Shown: positions 14,516 to 23,405, numbered from the stretch's first letter. The stretch is DNA of 34,347 bases from Bacteroidales bacterium (GCA_016929955.1 JAFGHU010000196.1:1-34347); one strand, 5' to 3'. Notes: generated by a model not told the origin, from the sequence alone. Numbers and translations are program-made.

Positions 14516-16795
14516 CTACTTTCCGGGTTTGTAAATTTTTGCTCCAATTGCTAAGTCTCTTTGAGCCTTTATTAAATTAATACTATGTAACAAAAGCGTT
14601 TTAGTTTCACTAAGGATATCAAGAAATAGTTTTGCATTTCGTTTTCCGGAGTTAGGCTTAGTTAAACGTCTAATTTGATCTTTAACATACGAATCAATAT
14701 CGGCTCTAAGTTTAATTTCTATGGACAAAAGCTTGCCAATCCCTACATAATCAGATTTTAGAATTAAACGCTCTGCTTCCGTGTAAAAATCATTTAGCCC
14801 ATGTTGAAGTTGAATCAAATCGTTCATCTGAAATTCATCCATAGATTTATGATTATTGTCGATATGCACCAAACAAGGGTTAACAATATAGCTTGTAGCT
14901 CGGGCAACTTCTCTTAAAAAATCGAGCGATTGGGAATAGAAATGAGCGTAAGGAACAGTTTTATCATCTAATTTTCGCATCACAAATTGAATCGTATCTT
15001 TAAGTGTTTTTGTTTGTGCTGTAAAAGCAACAACCTCACTTTGCGCATACCTAAGTGCTTTTAAATCTTCGGTTTCTAATGCATTTATTGATTCTGAAAT
15101 TACTTTGTTTACAAGGGCAAAAGATTTCGTAATTGTTTTAGTACTACTTAAATAAATATCTACTAAGCTTAATTTCTCTTTAGTTTCAAAATCTTCCGTT
15201 TTTTCATCTATTGAGGTTTCTTTTTTAGGCACGAAATAACTACGAAAAACAATATATAATCCAAGAATTATAAAACCAAAAATGGCAATAAAGCCTCCCC
15301 AGTGGATGATTAAGGCCACGATAAAAGCAAATGCAAATGCTGCAAAAGCAGTTACAAACCAACCCAAAATAACAGCCACTACACCAGACAACCTAAATAC
15401 AGCGCTATCTCTGCCCCAAGCTCTATCCGCCAATGAAGTCCCCATGGCTACCATAAAAGTAACATAGGTTGTAGATAAGGGTAGTTTCATCGACGTTCCG
15501 AGAGAAATAAGAATACTTGCAATAACTAAATTTACTGAGGCTCGAATTAAATCAAAAGCAGGCTGGTCCTTTTCAGCAAGCTTTAAAACTTCAGCTCTGG
15601 AGCTATCAAACTGACGATCAATTTTTTTGATAATAACTTTTGGAAGAAATGCTTTAGTAGCGTTATTTACTAAAATTGAGGCACGTACTATACGCTTAGA
15701 AAACGGATTTGAACCAAAGCGTTCTTCGCCTTCTCCTTGACGACTGAGATCAACTGAAGTTTTAATTACTTTACGTGCTTTTTTAGAAACATACAAAGTA
15801 ATAACCATTATTAGACCTGATACAAGCAGAAAATAAAGTGGTGTTTTAACTTTTCCGGTAAGACCGGCCATTAAAAAAGCATCTGGATCTACGCCGGGAT
15901 TTGCAATAAAAAGTTTGAACGATTCATAACCCGCTAGGGGAACTCCAATAAAGTTGACTAAATCGTTTCCTGCAAAAGCCATAGCTAAAGCAAATGTACC
16001 AACCAGAACAATAATTTTAGGACTGTTTATCTTGAAAAATAAGTTTAAAAATTGCAGTAGCACTGTCCAAAATAAAAAACTCACGATTAAAATGAATACT
16101 ATATTTTCGCCCACCCAATGCGCCAATGTTAATCCGTTAGAAAGCTTATAATCAGCAAAATTCGACCCTTTGATGCCATCAACCAAAATAAAATACGTTA
16201 TTGCTGTAATTGCTATTCCGCCCCATATAGCGCCATAATATTTAATACTTCGCGATAGTTTAAATGAAAAAATAAACCGACTTATCCATTGAATAATTGC
16301 ACCAGAAATAAAAGCAACAAATACAGAAAATAAGATGCCGAAAATAATAATTAACGCCTTAGAAGAATTGATATAATCAAAAACATTGCCGGTTTCCATA
16401 TTGAGCACTTTGACGAGAGCCACAGCTACTGAAGCACCGAGCAATTCAAAAACAAGCGAAACGGTTGTAGATGTGGGCAAGCCCAACGAATTGAATGTAT
16501 CAAGCAAGACAACATCCGTAATCATTACGGCAAAGAAAATAATCATTATCTCCGAAAAATGAAACATCTCCGGGTGGAAAATTCCTTTTCGAGCTACTTC
16601 CATCATACCTCCGGAAAATGAAGCACCAACGAATACGCCCAAAGCGGCAATCAACATAATTACTTTATAACTTGCTGCTTTTGAGCCTATAGCAGAGTTT
16701 AAGAAATTAACAGCATCATTTGAAACTCCAACAATCAAATCGCTAATTGCAAGTACAAAGAGCACGATTACTAAAATCAAGTATAAATTTTCCAT
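14516..16795 (-). CDS. PiT-family inorganic phosphate transporter with C-terminal PhoU-like domain (copy 1)
   Basis: PiT permeases bring phosphate, often as a metal-phosphate complex, across the inner membrane using an ion gradient. The two inverted family signatures are visible: 'GVSNDAVNFLNSAIGSKAA' at 23-41 and 'FAGNDLVNFIGVPLAGYES' at 274-292, each with the key Asn-Asp. 'LPTSTT' near 106-111 and its counterpart 'LPLSTT' near 430 also repeat. Some 11-12 membrane segments end near residue 530. Residues about 550-759 form a soluble, helical, charged domain resembling PhoU, which could regulate transport by phosphate status. At 759 residues it is far longer than a plain PiT. A closely similar copy lies upstream; a -7-like element and the preceding terminator suggest separate transcription. 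Confidence 0.9.
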   Translation of the reverse strand: MENLYLILVIVLFVLAISDLIVGVSNDAVNFLNSAIGSKAASYKVIMLIAALGVFVGASFSGGMMEVARKGIFHPEMFHFSEIMIIFFAVMITDVVLLDTFNSLGLPTSTTVSLVFELLGASVAVALVKVLNMETGNVFDYINSSKALIIIFGILFSVFVAFISGAIIQWISRFIFSFKLSRSIKYYGAIWGGIAITAITYFILVDGIKGSNFADYKLSNGLTLAHWVGENIVFILIVSFLFWTVLLQFLNLFFKINSPKIIVLVGTFALAMAFAGNDLVNFIGVPLAGYESFKLFIANPGVDPDAFLMAGLTGKVKTPLYFLLVSGLIMVITLYVSKKARKVIKTSVDLSRQGEGEERFGSNPFSKRIVRASILVNNATKAFLPKVIIKKIDRQFDSSRAEVLKLAEKDQPAFDLIRASVNLVIASILISLGTSMKLPLSTTYVTFMVAMGTSLADRAWGRDSAVFRLSGVVAVILGWFVTAFAAFAFAFIVALIIHWGGFIAIFGFIILGLYIVFRSYFVPKKETSIDEKTEDFETKEKLSLVDIYLSSTKTITKSFALVNKVISESINALETEDLKALRYAQSEVVAFTAQTKTLKDTIQFVMRKLDDKTVPYAHFYSQSLDFLREVARATSYIVNPCLVHIDNNHKSMDEFQMNDLIQLQHGLNDFYTEAERLILKSDYVGIGKLLSIEIKLRADIDSYVKDQIRRLTKPNSGKRNAKLFLDILSETKTLLLHSINLIKAQRDLAIGAKIYKPGK

Positions 16796-16831
16796 TCTGT
16801 TTTTTTAAAAATTAAAAGCGAATGCATCTAT

Positions 16832-16839
16832 CAAAATTA
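16832..16839 (-). promoter_or_regulatory. Candidate -7 element (TAATTTTG) of PiT copy 1
   Basis: On the minus strand TAATTTTG is an exact TAnnTTTG match, 36 bases upstream of the copy 1 ATG and downstream of the copy 2 terminator. The -33 element is not clear. Confidence 0.45.
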
Positions 16840-16903
16840 TCGATATAAATGATTATTCGTATTCTATTCAGAAATAATAATCAAAAAACTTTGTTCTAAG
16901 CGC

Positions 16904-16935
16904 AAAAAAGCCTGTCTTCACTTAAGTAGACAGGC
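16904..16935 (-). terminator. Terminator after PiT copy 2
   Basis: On the minus strand GCCTGTCT (16935-16928) pairs with AGACAGGC (16917-16910) across a ten-base loop containing ACTTAAGT, and is followed by six T residues (16909-16904). It follows the stop of PiT copy 2 by about 22 bases. Confidence 0.85.
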
Positions 16936-16957
16936 CATTTACTACATTTAACTTTAG

Positions 16958-19231
16958 CTATTTTTTAGGTTTACACATTTTAGCATCAATGGCTAAATCG
17001 CGTTGTGCTTTAATTAAATTAACACTATGCAAAAGAAGGGTTTTACTTTCTCCAACAATATCAAGGAAAAGCTTAGCATTTCTTTTTCCTGATTTGGGCT
17101 TAGTTAAACGCTTTATCTGTGCTTTTTCGTAAATATCGATATCCTTTCTAATCTTTATCTCTTTAGCTAAAAGCAGATCGATTTTTTCAAAATTAGATTC
17201 ACGTATCATCACTTCTGCATCTGTATAAAAATCGTTGATTGAATCTTTCAATTTATTCAGGTCGATCATTTGCAGCTCACCCATAGGTTTATGATTATTA
17301 TCGATATGCGTTAAACTTGGCTCCACAATAAAGCTTGTTGAACGGGCTACCTCTCGCAAGAAATCGAGCGATTGCGAATAAAAATGTGCTGAATTTACTG
17401 CCTCATCATCCAGTTTACGAACGACTACCTGTATGGTGTCTTTTAATTCTTTGGCACGTGCAGTAAATGCATTTACTTTTTTACGTGCTTTTTTAAGCGC
17501 TTTTAGATTTTCTGTTTCTAATCCGGTTATGGTTTCAATAACAACATCGTTAACCAGGCCAAACGATTCAGAAATAGTCCGACTATTTGCTTGGAACACA
17601 TCAACCAAGTTGAGTTCTTCTTTCTCAACAACTTCTTTCTTAATCTCTTCTGTTTCTTTTTTTGCTAAGATCTGCGAGCGCAGGATAAGGTAAAAACCTA
17701 TCCCGATAAAGGCCAGAATGGCAATAAATCCGCCATAATGAATAATAAACGCAACGATAAAAGCTACTGTAAAGGCGGCAAAGGCAGTAAAGAACCAGCC
17801 TAGAATAACCGCTATAACACCCGTAATTCTAAAAACTGCACTTTCTCTTCCCCAGGCTCTATCGGCCAATGAAGTTCCCATGGCTACCATAAACGTAACG
17901 TAAGTAGTAGATAAAGGTAATTTTAGCGATGTACCTAGCGCAATTAAAATACTGGCTACCACCAGATTAACCGAGGCGCGTATCATATCAAATGCAGGCC
18001 TTTCACTTTCCGGAATGCTTAAAACTTCTGCTCTTGCGCTATCAAACTGTCTATCAATTCTAGCGAGTACAACATTTGGAACAAAATGTTTAAGTTGATT
18101 ATTTAATCGTAAGGAGCCACGAACAACAGCTTTGGAAAACTGGCTTGACCCGAAGCGCTCAGCACCTTCGCTTTGACGACTTAAATCCACAGAAGTTTTT
18201 ATTACTTTTCGTGCTTTTTTAGATAGATAAAGTGTTACGACCATAATCAAACCCGACATTAACAGAAATAAAATCGGGGTTTGCACTTTACCACTTAAGC
18301 CGACCATTATAAATGCATTTGGATCTGAACCCGGATTGGCCATAAAAATTTTAAACGATTCATAACCAGCAAGCGGAACACCTATAAAGTTAACCAAATC
18401 GTTACCGGCAAAAGCCATGGCTAAGGCAAATGTTCCAACCAGAACGATCAATCTCGGGATATTCAACTTAAATAACCATACACTTATTTGGAATATTATT
18501 GCAGATGCAATAAAGATATACACCATAAGTAAAAAAGTATTCTCGTTTACCCAACTCGAAAGTGTAAACCCATTGCTCAGTTGATAATTGGCATAAGTAG
18601 ATCCATTGATTCCTTTTATCAAAATAAAGTAAGAAATTGCCGTAATTGCCATGCCTCCCCAAATAGATCCAAAATATTTAATGGCCTTTGAAATCTTAAA
18701 GGAAAATATCAACCGGCTAATCCACTGAATAATAGCACCGGAAAAAAACGCCACAAAAACAGACAGCAAAATACCAAAGATAATTCCTAAGGCTTTAGAT
18801 GAGTTGATAAAATCTGCTATTTCGCCTGTTCCGCTCGACATTACTTTTAGCATGGCGATTGCCACAGAAGCACCCAAAAGTTCAAAAACTATAGAAACAG
18901 TTGTTGATGTTGGCAAACCAAATGTATTAAAGGTATCGAGTAAAATAACATCCGTAATCATCACCGCAAAAAAGATGATCATGATTTCTGAAAACGTAAA
19001 CATATCCGGATGAAAAATACCTTTTCGTGCTATTTCCATCATACCACTCGAAAAGGTAGCTCCAACAAATACACCCAAAGCGGCAATAAGCATGATAATT
19101 TTAAAATTGGCCGCTTTCGAACCTATGGCTGAATTCAAGAAGTTTACTGCATCGTTGCTTACTCCAACAATTAAATCGCTAATGGCTAATGCAAACAATA
19201 CAATAACTAAAATTAAGTAGATATTTTCCAT
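16958..19231 (-). CDS. PiT-family inorganic phosphate transporter with C-terminal PhoU-like domain (copy 2)
   Basis: This 757-residue protein has the same plan as copy 1: 'GVSNDAVNFLNSAIGSKAA' at 23-41, the second Asn-Asp signature 'FAGNDLVNFIGVPLAGYES', 'LPTSTT' and 'LPLSTT' and a PhoU-like tail from about residue 550. The N-terminal membrane half is nearly the same as in copy 1, while the stretch around residues 235-260 and the linker before the tail differ most. The pair therefore arose by tandem duplication, not recently. This copy lies nearest the divergent porin-like gene, and a 12-bp palindrome between them may control both. Whether the two copies differ in affinity or regulation cannot be seen. 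Confidence 0.9.
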   Translation of the reverse strand: MENIYLILVIVLFALAISDLIVGVSNDAVNFLNSAIGSKAANFKIIMLIAALGVFVGATFSSGMMEIARKGIFHPDMFTFSEIMIIFFAVMITDVILLDTFNTFGLPTSTTVSIVFELLGASVAIAMLKVMSSGTGEIADFINSSKALGIIFGILLSVFVAFFSGAIIQWISRLIFSFKISKAIKYFGSIWGGMAITAISYFILIKGINGSTYANYQLSNGFTLSSWVNENTFLLMVYIFIASAIIFQISVWLFKLNIPRLIVLVGTFALAMAFAGNDLVNFIGVPLAGYESFKIFMANPGSDPNAFIMVGLSGKVQTPILFLLMSGLIMVVTLYLSKKARKVIKTSVDLSRQSEGAERFGSSQFSKAVVRGSLRLNNQLKHFVPNVVLARIDRQFDSARAEVLSIPESERPAFDMIRASVNLVVASILIALGTSLKLPLSTTYVTFMVAMGTSLADRAWGRESAVFRITGVIAVILGWFFTAFAAFTVAFIVAFIIHYGGFIAILAFIGIGFYLILRSQILAKKETEEIKKEVVEKEELNLVDVFQANSRTISESFGLVNDVVIETITGLETENLKALKKARKKVNAFTARAKELKDTIQVVVRKLDDEAVNSAHFYSQSLDFLREVARSTSFIVEPSLTHIDNNHKPMGELQMIDLNKLKDSINDFYTDAEVMIRESNFEKIDLLLAKEIKIRKDIDIYEKAQIKRLTKPKSGKRNAKLFLDIVGESKTLLLHSVNLIKAQRDLAIDAKMCKPKK

Positions 19232-19288
19232 ACTTTTTTGGTATTAATATTTGGCAAAAATCGGTATTTATTAAAGTACCGTAAACTG

Positions 19289-19322
19289 ATTAATATTAAG
19301 CTTAGGTTTCCTTAATATTAAT
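19289..19322. promoter_or_regulatory. Candidate operator palindrome between PiT copy 2 and the porin-like gene
   Basis: ATTAATATTAAG at 19289-19300 and CTTAATATTAAT at 19311-19322 are exact 12-bp inverted repeats with a ten-base spacer. Related TTAATATT words occur at 19243 and 19379. No T-run follows and no gene ends here, so a protein-binding site fits better than a terminator. For the minus-strand gene, TTTA (19285-19282) and GATTTTTG (19262-19255), 19 bp apart, form an imperfect promoter just inside the palindrome. Confidence 0.45.
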
Positions 19323-19395
19323 TTTATGTTAATTCCTGTACTCGGATGCATTTTAAGCAATAAAAAATTGATTTTTGCTTAATATTCAAAAATGC

Positions 19396-20406
19396 ATGGA
19401 CACCAAATTTCGATTTTATTTTTTAATCCTTTTATTTATAGGTAATTACACATCATTATCGGCACAAGATAACGACGAAGAGAAAAGATTCACAACTAAG
19501 CCAATCGCTTTGGTTTTTACGGATATTTATTCCGGTATAAATAAAGGCGAAAATCCCACTGCCATTGAAATTCAACGGGCTTATTTTGGTTATGATATTC
19601 AACTGCAAAAAGGATTTTCATCTAAAATAGTGGTCGATATTGGAAGTCCCGACAACACCTCTGCCTACTCACTTTTAAAGCGATATGCCTATTTTAAAAG
19701 CGCCTATTTACAATACGAACAAGGAAAAGTGAATGTAAAATTTGGGATTATTCCCATGCAGCTTTTTAAGGTACAAGAAAAAAATTGGGGACGCCGTTAT
19801 ATTGAAAAATCAGCTGCAGATAAATATAAGTTTGGGACTTCGTCGGATTTGGGCGTTTCGTTAAACTATAAAGTATCAAAATTTGCCGAAATCGATTTAA
19901 GCATTTCAAACGGTGAAGGAAATGCTGAGCTTCAACACGACAACACCTATAAAACGGCGCTTGGATTAAGTCTAAAGCCTTACAAAGGTCTTGTGCTCCG
20001 GGCTTATGCCGATTTGCTTTCGAAATCAGTAGATCAGATAACCTGGGTAAGTTTTATAGGCTATCAACTAAAAGACAAATTTTCTATTGGAGTTGAATTC
20101 GACCGACAATACAATGTAAAAAATGAAGCAAACGAAAATCTAAGTATTTTTTCATCAACGGCATCTTATACTATCAATAGCAAAGTTCAAATTTTTGGTC
20201 GATATGATATCTTTAGATCAAATATTTTAGATGATGAAGATATCCCCTGGAATATTTCAAAAGATGGAAGTGCAATTATTGGTGGTATCCAATACAGTCC
20301 GATACCAGAAATACGTATGGCTTTAAATTACCAAGATTGGGTGCCTTATGCCGGTAATCTTGAAAATTCGTCGTATATCTATTTAAATATTGAGTTTGGC
20401 TTATGA
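19396..20406 (+). CDS. Porin-like outer membrane beta-barrel protein, possibly phosphate-selective
   Basis: The 336-residue product has a signal peptide (MDTKFRF, hydrophobic core, cleavage likely after 'SLSA'). After it come alternating polar and hydrophobic strands typical of a 16- or 18-stranded porin, ending in the terminal strand 'SSYIYLNIEFGL'. The early 'AIEIQRAYFGYDIQLQ' and the 'KFGIIPMQLF' strand resemble OprO/OprP-type porins of Bacteroidota. I chose the ATG at 19396 because the longer frame begins at a TTG. Its divergence from a PiT gene suggests that it admits phosphate across the outer membrane; this is inference from context. The stop overlaps the next gene's start as ATGA. Confidence 0.7.
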   Translation: MDTKFRFYFLILLFIGNYTSLSAQDNDEEKRFTTKPIALVFTDIYSGINKGENPTAIEIQRAYFGYDIQLQKGFSSKIVVDIGSPDNTSAYSLLKRYAYFKSAYLQYEQGKVNVKFGIIPMQLFKVQEKNWGRRYIEKSAADKYKFGTSSDLGVSLNYKVSKFAEIDLSISNGEGNAELQHDNTYKTALGLSLKPYKGLVLRAYADLLSKSVDQITWVSFIGYQLKDKFSIGVEFDRQYNVKNEANENLSIFSSTASYTINSKVQIFGRYDIFRSNILDDEDIPWNISKDGSAIIGGIQYSPIPEIRMALNYQDWVPYAGNLENSSYIYLNIEFGL

Positions 20407-21740
20407 AATCAAAATCAATCTTTTTATTGCTACTCTATTTCTTATTCTTAAGTTCTTGTCGTAAAAGCAATTACGAAGTTCCCTACGAAGAAGTGATCAT
20501 CTACAATGGAGCAGGAACAGGAACAGTTACCTGGACATCTGATCAGGATTATGTTTTAGAAGGATTGGTTTTTGTAAATGAAGGTCAAACATTAACCATT
20601 GAACCCGGAACAGTGATCCGTGCAAAAACCGGTCAGGCCGAAAATGCCAGTGCATTAATTGTTGCCCGAGGAGGTAAAATAATAGCACAAGGAACGGCCA
20701 CTAACCCAATTATTTTTACCGTGGAAGGGGATAATTTAAAAGGAAGCATTCCCATCGAAAGTCAGGGTTTATGGGGTGGATTAATTTTACTTGGCAATGC
20801 CCCTCTGAATGTTTCCGGAAATGAGGCAATTATTGAAGGAATACCGATTAATGAACCGCGCGGCCTTTACGGAGGTGATGATCCCGATGATAATTCAGGT
20901 ATTTTGCAATATGTTTCTATACGCCATGGCGGCACCAATATTGGTGAAGGCAACGAAATTAACGGACTCACACTTGGTGGTGTTGGAAGCGGAACAACAA
21001 TTGATCATATTGAAGTGATTTCAAATGCAGATGATGGCATCGAATTTTTTGGAGGAACCGTAAATTGCAAATATATTGCTGTGGCCTATTGTGGCGATGA
21101 TGCCTTTGATTTTGATATGGGATATCAAGGAAAAGGGCAATATTGGCTAGCTATTCAAGGTGAAAACCAAGGGAATTTGGTGGCTGAATTAGATGGAAGT
21201 CCAAGCCATCCATCCGCAAAGCCTTATACTATGCCGCAAATTTATAATCTAACCGCACTCGGTCACGGCACATCAAAAGCGGGCGAACTAATCAGTTTTA
21301 GAACCAATGCTGCCGGTTCTTTTATAAACTCCATTTTTGTCAATCAGGAAAATGGTATTGAACTAGAATACAATAAAGAAACCAGCAACAGTTTAGAACA
21401 ATGGCAAAGGGGAAATATTAAACTCGAAGGCAATACTTTTTTTAATATCGCAAATAACGAGGCTCAACATATCTTTAAGATTACAGGCGATGAGCCCGAA
21501 ACTTCTGTACAAAATGAGTGGCAAAATTATTTTGAATCCGCCTCCAATCTAGTTGCCAACCCCAATTTTATCGCACTTGATCCACCTTATAACTTGTATC
21601 CTACAAGCGAATTAAGTAGTCCCGTAATTCCTGGTGATGATTTTTTCGACCAAGTAGATTATCGCGGAGCTTTTAAAAATCAAAATTGGCTATTGGGATG
21701 GAGTTTGTTGAGCCGCGAAGGAATTATTGATATGCCCTAA
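20403..21740 (+). CDS. Right-handed beta-helix lipoprotein, function unknown
   Basis: The 445-residue protein begins with a lipoprotein signal (MKSKSIF, hydrophobic core, lipobox 'LSSC' with Cys at 19). The body is rich in Gly, Asn, Ile and Val in short strands: 'GTGTVTWTSDQDYVLEGLVF', 'NEGQTLTIEPGTVI' and 'ADDGIEFFGGTVNC.YIAVAYCGDDAFDFDMG', the turns of a parallel beta-helix. The acidic 'DDGIE' and 'GDDAFDFD' loops may bind calcium or another cation. The protein shares a four-base overlap with the porin-like gene, so the two are coupled and may form a complex on the outer membrane. Homologues are, as far as I recall, found beside outer-membrane transport genes in Bacteroidota. No enzymatic motif is evident. 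Confidence 0.72.
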   Translation: MKSKSIFLLLLYFLFLSSCRKSNYEVPYEEVIIYNGAGTGTVTWTSDQDYVLEGLVFVNEGQTLTIEPGTVIRAKTGQAENASALIVARGGKIIAQGTATNPIIFTVEGDNLKGSIPIESQGLWGGLILLGNAPLNVSGNEAIIEGIPINEPRGLYGGDDPDDNSGILQYVSIRHGGTNIGEGNEINGLTLGGVGSGTTIDHIEVISNADDGIEFFGGTVNCKYIAVAYCGDDAFDFDMGYQGKGQYWLAIQGENQGNLVAELDGSPSHPSAKPYTMPQIYNLTALGHGTSKAGELISFRTNAAGSFINSIFVNQENGIELEYNKETSNSLEQWQRGNIKLEGNTFFNIANNEAQHIFKITGDEPETSVQNEWQNYFESASNLVANPNFIALDPPYNLYPTSELSSPVIPGDDFFDQVDYRGAFKNQNWLLGWSLLSREGIIDMP

Positions 21741-21795
21741 ATCATTTCCTTTTTACAAGCTTTAACGTTTTATACAAATAAAAAGCCTTGTTAAA

Positions 21796-21826
21796 TTTGA
21801 GTTCCTGATTTAAAAGATTAAATTTG
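21796..21826 (+). promoter_or_regulatory. Bacteroidota-type promoter of the amidase gene
   Basis: TTTG at 21796-21799 and TAAATTTG at 21819-21826 are 19 bp apart and match -33/-7 fully. The TTTG is itself part of another TAAATTTG at 21792-21799, so two staggered starts are possible. Transcription from the second would start near 21833, 22 bases before the ATG. Confidence 0.65.
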
Positions 21827-21854
21827 GTGATTATTAAGCCCATAATAATAGACC

Positions 21855-22841
21855 ATGAGCTCAACCAAGCTATTCTTTTTTTGTGCTTTTTTTTTATTGT
21901 TTCCTGTTTTTACTTTAATCGCACAGGAACCCATAAAAGTTAAAGCCAAGTCGGGCGATGGAATCCATCTCATTTTGCGAAAGCATGAAATGAATACGCA
22001 GGCTTATTACCTCGAATTTATTAAACTCAATCAGGATAAACTCATCAATAAAGATCAATTAATCGTTGGCGAAACTTATATTTTACCCCTCAATAAAGAG
22101 GTAAAAAAAGGCAGTTTTTATGCGATTTTCGGCGAAAAATACGGCTATATTGAGCGCGTTGACAATCAGTTAAAAGGAGCAATTTATTATTTAGTTAGCG
22201 GGCATGGAGGTTCTGATCCGGGTGCCATAGGAAAAAGAAACGGCCATTTTCTTACAGAAGATGAATATGCATACGATATCTGTTTGCGCTTAGCTCGCGA
22301 ATTAATTAGCCATGGCGCTTTGGTTTATGTTATTGTTCGTGATGAAGAAGATGGCATTCGCGACGATGATTATCTGGTAAACAATAAAACAGAAACCGTT
22401 TGGAAAGAAAAAGAAATACCACTCAATATAAATAAAAAACTCAGGCAACGCGCCCGTGTAGTTAATCAGCTTTACGCAAAAAATAAAGGGGCTTATCAAC
22501 GACTCATCGTTATGCATATCGATTCCCGATCGAAAAGCGAAAGAGTAGATGTGTTTGGCTATTACAATTCAAAAAGCAATTCGGGCAAATTATTTACCGA
22601 AAGGCTGATATCGGCATTAAGAAAAAACTACAATAAATACCAGCCTAACAGAGCATTCGAAGGAATTACCAAAAGCAGAAATGGCCTTTATATGTTAAAA
22701 TACACCCATCCGGTCACTACTTTTCTGGAGTTGGGAAATATTCAAAATCCTAAAGATCAAATCAGGTTTATAAAAAGCTCGAACAGACAAGCCATAGCAG
22801 ATTGGTTAACAGAAGGTTGCATTGATGATTTTAAGAAATAA
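21855..22841 (+). CDS. Exported N-acetylmuramoyl-L-alanine amidase (Amidase_3) with LysM-like N-terminus
   Basis: The enzyme cuts the amide between MurNAc and the stem peptide of peptidoglycan in the periplasm. A signal peptide covers residues 1-23. Residues 27-80 ('IKVKAKSGDGIHLIL' to 'VGETYILPL') look like a degenerate LysM wall-binding domain. The zinc amidase follows: 'SGHGGSDPGAIG' with His117, Glu135 or Glu137, His221 in 'VMHIDS', and the catalytic Glu292 in 'LELGNI'. The usual 'SIHANS' around the second His is changed, but the His remains. 329-residue scale length fits. The gene stands alone with its own promoter; a role in cell separation or wall turnover is likely. Confidence 0.85.
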   Translation: MSSTKLFFFCAFFLLFPVFTLIAQEPIKVKAKSGDGIHLILRKHEMNTQAYYLEFIKLNQDKLINKDQLIVGETYILPLNKEVKKGSFYAIFGEKYGYIERVDNQLKGAIYYLVSGHGGSDPGAIGKRNGHFLTEDEYAYDICLRLARELISHGALVYVIVRDEEDGIRDDDYLVNNKTETVWKEKEIPLNINKKLRQRARVVNQLYAKNKGAYQRLIVMHIDSRSKSERVDVFGYYNSKSNSGKLFTERLISALRKNYNKYQPNRAFEGITKSRNGLYMLKYTHPVTTFLELGNIQNPKDQIRFIKSSNRQAIADWLTEGCIDDFKK

Positions 22842-22958
22842 ACACATTTTTTTTATTTTTTTTGTTTGATCGCTTTCCACACAAAGAAATATTGTAATTT
22901 TGCCGCTGATTAAAATTTTTAGATTGAAATAATTCGGGGAATAAAAGCAGATTAAAAT

Positions 22959-22989
22959 TTTGGTAAACCAAAAGATTATATTAATTTTG
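22959..22989 (+). promoter_or_regulatory. Bacteroidota-type promoter of rpsO
   Basis: TTTG at 22959-22962 and TAATTTTG at 22982-22989 are 19 bp apart, a full match. A second TAATTTTG at 22895-22902 lacks a well-placed -33. Transcription would start near 22996, giving a leader of about 30 bases. Confidence 0.7.
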
Positions 22990-23025
22990 CAGCCCGAAAA
23001 AAGAAAATTATTTAATACATAACAT

Positions 23026-23295
23026 ATGTACTTAACAACTGACAAGAAAAAAGAGATTTTTAAAGATCACGGTAAATCAGAAATAGACAGCGGATCAACC
23101 GAAGGTCAAGTAGCATTGTTCACTTTTCGCATTGCTCATTTAACAGAGCATTTGAAGCTTAATAAGAAAGATAAAACAACTCAACGTTCTTTGGTTCTTA
23201 TGGTTGGTAAAAGAAGGAAATTGCTTGATTATTTAAAAGCTAAAGATATTGAGCGTTATAGAACGCTTATCAAAAAATTAGGTCTTCGTAAATAA
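23026..23295 (+). CDS. rpsO: 30S ribosomal protein S15 (uS15)
   Basis: uS15 binds the central domain of 16S rRNA early in 30S assembly. The 89-residue length is standard, and the family pattern is clear: 'TDKKKEIFKDHGKSEIDSGS', 'EGQVALFTFRIAHLTEHLKL', 'KDKTTQRSLVLMVGKRRKLL' and 'YLKAKDIERYRTLIKKLGLR'. It lies just upstream of pnp, the common bacterial order, but a terminator stands between the two genes. It has its own promoter. In E. coli S15 represses its own translation through a leader structure; the short leader here shows no matching fold. Confidence 0.97.
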   Translation: MYLTTDKKKEIFKDHGKSEIDSGSTEGQVALFTFRIAHLTEHLKLNKKDKTTQRSLVLMVGKRRKLLDYLKAKDIERYRTLIKKLGLRK

Positions 23296-23326
23296 TCCTA
23301 TTGATTTTTGGAAAGACCATAAAATG

Positions 23327-23352
23327 AAGGCAATTATACAATTGCCTTTTTT
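23327..23352 (+). terminator. Terminator between rpsO and pnp
   Basis: A perfect nine-base stem, AAGGCAATT (23327-23335) with AATTGCCTT (23340-23348), a four-base loop and six T residues from 23347. It may end rpsO transcripts fully or partly before pnp. Confidence 0.85.
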
Positions 23353-23405
23353 GGTATTTATATACCGCAAATTAGAATTACTGAAAAATTAAAACAGAAG
23401 AAAAT

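Noticed and set aside
14516-19231. Interpreting one PiT copy as a pseudogene
   Set aside because: Both copies have intact frames, both Asn-Asp signatures and full-length PhoU-like tails.
22806-23045. A minus-strand frame across the rpsO promoter region
   Set aside because: It overlaps the amidase end, the rpsO promoter and the rpsO start, and its product is a run of hydrophobic and Lys residues of AT-rich origin.
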